Both the position numbers and the translations under genes were made by a program. The notes beneath the pieces are model-generated. The model was not told the origin of the DNA, searched no databases, and saw only the letters and a program-made list of their open reading frames with translations. Positions 60,416 to 64,000 of a stretch of 64,000 bases of DNA are shown here, in pieces (the stretch's first letter is position 1; every line of letters starts with the position of its first letter). The stretch is from Kitagawia praeruptora (taxonomy: Eukaryota > Streptophyta > Magnoliopsida > Apiales > Apiaceae): positions 138,106,501-138,170,500 of the forward strand of contig CM075347.1 in the NCBI GenBank assembly GCA_037693485.1, read 5' to 3'.

Positions 60416-61195
60416 TTGATCCCTTGATTCTAGTTACTCTTATAACTATGATGGTTACTAGATATTTTCTAGTAGCTTGCACAAGACTCTTGCTCCCTCT
60501 GCTTGTTTCTTTGTCCGTTTATTGCTTAATTCGTTGATCGTTCGAGGGAATAACTCATTCGTTTCTAGTTAGGGTTTTACCGAAAACCTTCTTAATAATT
60601 CTAATACTATTCTTCATCTTTCTTAATACTTCTCGAATTTAAATTCCTTAATTCCCTTTTATAAATCCTTAAGTCTTGCAGTGTCTAGGGAAATCTCGGA
60701 GAAAATAAAAGTGCTCTTTTTCTGAATCCGACAGCTTTTACATACACTTATTTTCCTCCTGGATCACTAATACGAACTCAGAAATCCGTTCCGAATACCG
60801 GGTATAACATTATTATAATAATATTCCAAATTCCACCAAAATCACTATTCATCACTTATTTTTATTTAATTCCTATAATTAGGAAAATGAACCTGGTTCA
60901 CCCTCGAGTGTTCCTTAACCTTTTTACGGAACCGCTGGACTTATAATAGATATTGATTTGGATGACACAAGAATAATCTTACTTGAAGTAATATACTTAT
61001 ATCCTTAGGAGATAGATCATTCTTATCTATGCTGTCAACCAAAAGTATTCTGCATGACATATAAATAATTGAATTCAAATCCATTCCATTCATTTAATAG
61101 ACATTCGTTACATCGCAGTCATAACCACTATTCATTCCCATATTATTACATAATAAAAAGTTTTAATTCTACCCAAAAATCTGGGTTCTTACAGT

Positions 61196-61330
61196 CTCCC
61201 CTCCTTAAAAGGATTCCGTCCCGGATTCAGGTAGAAGACAATTGGGTATTTGTTGGTTATTTCGCTTTCCAATTCTCTGGTCGATCCTTACACATTCCAA
61301 TCTTTCTAAAGCACATCATATTGGTGTTAC
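61196..61330 (-). pseudogene. Decayed chromodomain end of pol, second chromovirus
   Basis: Read on the minus strand from 61330 toward 61196 one frame gives a chromodomain-like end, KDWNV then a stop, then RELESEITNKYP. This fits the EATWE-E-E---KYP pattern closing chromovirus integrases. Two stop codons lie within 15 codons, so it is dead. It sits immediately inside the polypurine tract, as expected. Confidence 0.7.
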
Positions 61331-64000
61331 AACACACCCTTTATCCGTTCTACCAATTCTTTGATACTTTCGCATAACACATCATCCGGTATACGCTCTT
61401 GTCCGTTCTTATACTATTAACCTTATTGGTACGTGCAGTGACTTCGGTATCACTAACGCGCTACGAAGTTCGGAGATAACCTCACTCGTAATTTTGCAAT
61501 TCCTAATCGCTTTAATCTTCGCAATCTCGATGTATATATATTTTTAGGTGGAAAAATTTATCGAGAGATCACTGTGATCAATGAACATTTGTTATATTGC
61601 ATAGCTAGTACAGAAGGGGGCCAGCCTTTAGTACTTGACAAGCAATTAAACAATTAATGGCATTCCACTTAGACTTCTATCACACAGACAGAGAGTCACG
61701 TAGTAGTACCTCCCCTCCTTAAAAGGGTTGTTCTTCTCAATTTAGAAGAAGATAAATAGGAGTGGAGAAAAGAACGAATTTCAAAGAATCATATATGAAA
61801 GTTTTCATGATTGTCAAAATATCATACTTAGAATTTACCTCTGAACTATAGAGGTTTATTAGAGAAGAGAAATAATCATATTCGTATCAAATTCCACTTT
61901 TTCGTAATCTCACATATCACATGTCCCTGCTATTCTGTCCATCATTCTATGGACCTATACTCTTGCTTGATATTAGCACCACTTACTTTTTGGAAAATCC
62001 TTCAACCTCTCAGGTTAAATCTTGGATTTCCCGCTTGACATTATTATTACTGGCATTTCACGCCACGAAACTGGATCTTTCATATTCATAATACTAACAC
62101 TATCAGGTTGTCATTCCGAGTGCTCGTTAGGAAAACCCATTCATCAATCCATTCATAACATTCTTGCTTCACATTCCAAAATTATTTCCCATTCTTTTCT
62201 TTATCAATCACATCCATCTTATCATCTAGTTCTCATTCACTTCTGTTATTAAACTCCACCGTCACCTTATTAGGGGAACGCGTGTTACCTTTATTCAATA
62301 TACGTGGCACGTTTGTGGTCAAACTTTCCTTTGTTCAACCATCTAGATTTCACTTTCTCATTCCATGAGTCTCTTTTATTACCCAATCAAACTATTCCAT
62401 GTTTCCTCGGATTTTCCCAAACTTAAAAGGAGTCAATTTGTATGTCATTCATGCTCCTAATTCCAACTTTCCGTTTTGGCCAATACCCTTACCTTGCCAA
62501 TTCCATACTCTTCTCGCTTCATTACTGGAGCTTCTCATGAGTCTGCCTATCTGACTCTCTTATTAATTCCCAATTCTATTTCCATCTCTATCAGCCTCTT
62601 GTCTTTATTTCTACTATAATCATTTTATGAACCATCATAACCTAATTCTTCATTTCAAATATCCCGTCGTTCCAGAAATTACACCATCCGAAATAAACCT
62701 GGATGATTTCTCTAACTTAGATTCAATTCGACATTTCCACCGTCGTTACCACCTAATTTCTCAGAAGGATCACCATCGCTTATCGTTTACGCAGCGCTTT
62801 AATAACTAAGCATCATAATTGTCAGCTCAAGATCCTCTAGGAAAACAAAATAATCACTATTCCCTATCCATAGGGAATGCTTCCTGAACTTGACGTAGAT
62901 ATTACATGAAGCAGATACAATTGCAGGAAAGCTTCCAGCATCGCAGCTGGAACAGGCTGGTGAGATTATTAATCATATATCTCTGGTAGAAGACTAAAAG
63001 CTTAGCGGTTTGCTTAATCGCTCGCCAATCTCATAATTCTCTATCTTGTTTGCACAGAAATTCACCAACATAAACTTGCTTGTCATTCATCATTGTGCCA
63101 TTTGGCTTATCAGTATTTGTACCATTTCTATTTCTGGTCATTTACTACCCATTCATTGATACTTAACCTCCCCTCTCTCTTTCCAAAGAAAAGGCGAGTC
63201 TCTTGGGGAATTTGGTCTGGTCTGTCGTAGAGCCTCCTAATGTCGGTAATGTGCTACCGGCAACATCAGGAATCGAATCTTTACTTAAACTATCCTTATA
63301 ATTGATCCTCGCACAATCATCAGGGGAACGTCAATTCCTCTATCACAATCTGACCTTCAAGGTCCTTTTTCCTATCACTTTATCTCTTTAGTATGAGCAT
63401 AATCACTTACTTCCTTATACTTAAAGTGTCGGCCACCTCATTGGCCTTTCCTGAATACAATAATTTCTTGAAATCAATGTTTTCTGGATCTATTCCAACT
63501 CAGGGTGGAAGCATTCTCCCTTAAATTCTGCTGAATGAGAGAAAGCATCTATCAGTCTTTTGATAATCAGAAAGACAAGGTTTGCCAGAATTCGTCGAAT
63601 TCCTTTCCAGGATTAGGGAAATTTCAGTTAATCTATTCACCCACTAGTAACATGCCACATCTTCCCGATACATTTTCGTCCTATTAGTCGATACTACCAA
63701 ATACCAGTCTTCTTAACAACTAGTCTCAGAAGGACACTACCGTCGGGGTTAGTCGTTCCTCAACATTGGCACTACCAAGGCCATCCGAATCCGATGAACT
63801 GCGCTGTCTAAATGTATTCGAAATTACGCTGTCGTGCTGCATAAGCGCAGACCTATACCTGTATGAGTTGCATCATAATATCTCCCAAAGTTTCCTTCTT
63901 CCATTAGGCAACGCCAACCCTGGTCATCACCAACTTTACCTTTAGCTCCAGGAAGATCTTCTCACGTTTATCTTGTCCATTCAAACTTTTATTCTTCTAA
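61331..64000 (-). other. Presumed decayed pol of the second chromovirus
   Basis: By position this is the chromovirus interior, but no minus-strand frame above about 60 codons survives and no RT or integrase motif could be read by eye. A second polypurine-like stretch (CCTCCCCTCCTTAAAAGG, about 61709-61726) suggests an internal rearrangement or a further nested copy. Plus-strand frames at 62022 and 62627 are short and featureless. Confidence 0.4.

Larger units (their letters stand above)
55655..61193 (-). repeat. 3' LTR of the second chromovirus, about 5.5 kb including a nested MITE
   Basis: Limits are given by TGTAAG at the right and GTTACA at the left on the minus strand and by the adjoining polypurine tract. 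Without the nested insert (59637-60415) it is about 4.76 kb. It contains a 172-bp higher-order repeat. Open frames inside (for example 55921-56250 and 56291-56611) show no family feature. Confidence 0.75.
55655..64000 (-). mobile_element. Second chromovirus (Tekay/Del-like), minus strand, running off the window
   Basis: The element starts at 55655 (TGTAACACCC, reverse complement of an LTR end GGGTGTTACA) inside the Tat integrase. A 5.5-kb LTR extends to 61193 (TGTAAGAACC on the minus strand). Next is a polypurine tract (TAAGGAGGGGAGAC, minus strand) and a decayed pol end with a chromodomain. The left flank is TAAGA (55650-55654), which should recur beyond the other LTR. The lineage call rests on the large LTR, its ends and the chromodomain. 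Confidence 0.82.

Overview
This window is nuclear DNA from a repeat-rich eudicot. The signs are GT-AG introns in AT-rich sequence, a B-class GATA factor, an EDR1-type Raf-like kinase, and dense plant LTR retrotransposons, Mutator, hAT, CACTA and Helitron elements, an L1-type LINE and an Au-like SINE. The species cannot be fixed by eye. Two host genes look intact: an LLM-domain GATA factor of the GNC/CGA1 type (15478-16738, 3 exons, 312 aa) and an EDR1-like MAPKKK (20484-32139, 13 exons, 958 aa). A third open frame (36010-36558) is unrecognised. Most of the rest is transposon-derived.

1-12.1 kb is a nest. A chromovirus (Ty3/gypsy with chromodomain) fragment (7907-11627) carries a hAT-like element (ends at 7906). 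That element in turn carries a young, non-autonomous Athila/Tat-like LTR element (1-7586, two gag-side ORFs, no pol). The chromovirus integrase is also split by a 1550-bp solo LTR (9294-10843) with a perfect 5-bp target duplication. At 12.1-14.8 kb a 5'-truncated Copia fragment lies between two nearly identical 388/389-bp direct repeats, just upstream of the GATA gene.

15-33 kb holds the two host genes, separated by 3.7 kb of AT-rich, internally duplicated DNA. Intron 4 of the EDR1-like gene (24959-29637) contains a LINE with a 17-bp target duplication, a 589-bp hAT-type MITE with an 8-bp duplication, and a striking inverted repeat with 0.8-kb arms and a 73-bp loop, both arms holding related coding sequence.

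33-50 kb is a mosaic. It has a Mutator-like foldback MITE, an inverted-end element with an Au-like SINE and two exon-like pieces, Helitron and CACTA ends, and a minus-strand Copia-like LTR element (39268-46767). The 5' LTR of the latter is split by a 4150-bp MULE carrying a decayed PPR-DYW gene, a Pack-MULE arrangement. A broken receptor-kinase terminal exon and a 1.17-kb Helitron follow.

50.1-64 kb: a Tat-lineage Ty3/gypsy element with two RNase H domains (50144-55654) is cut inside integrase by a second, minus-strand chromovirus whose 5.5-kb LTR (55655-61193) contains a 172-bp higher-order repeat and a hAT-like MITE; its decayed pol runs off the window. No CRISPR array, operon or prokaryotic defence system was seen.
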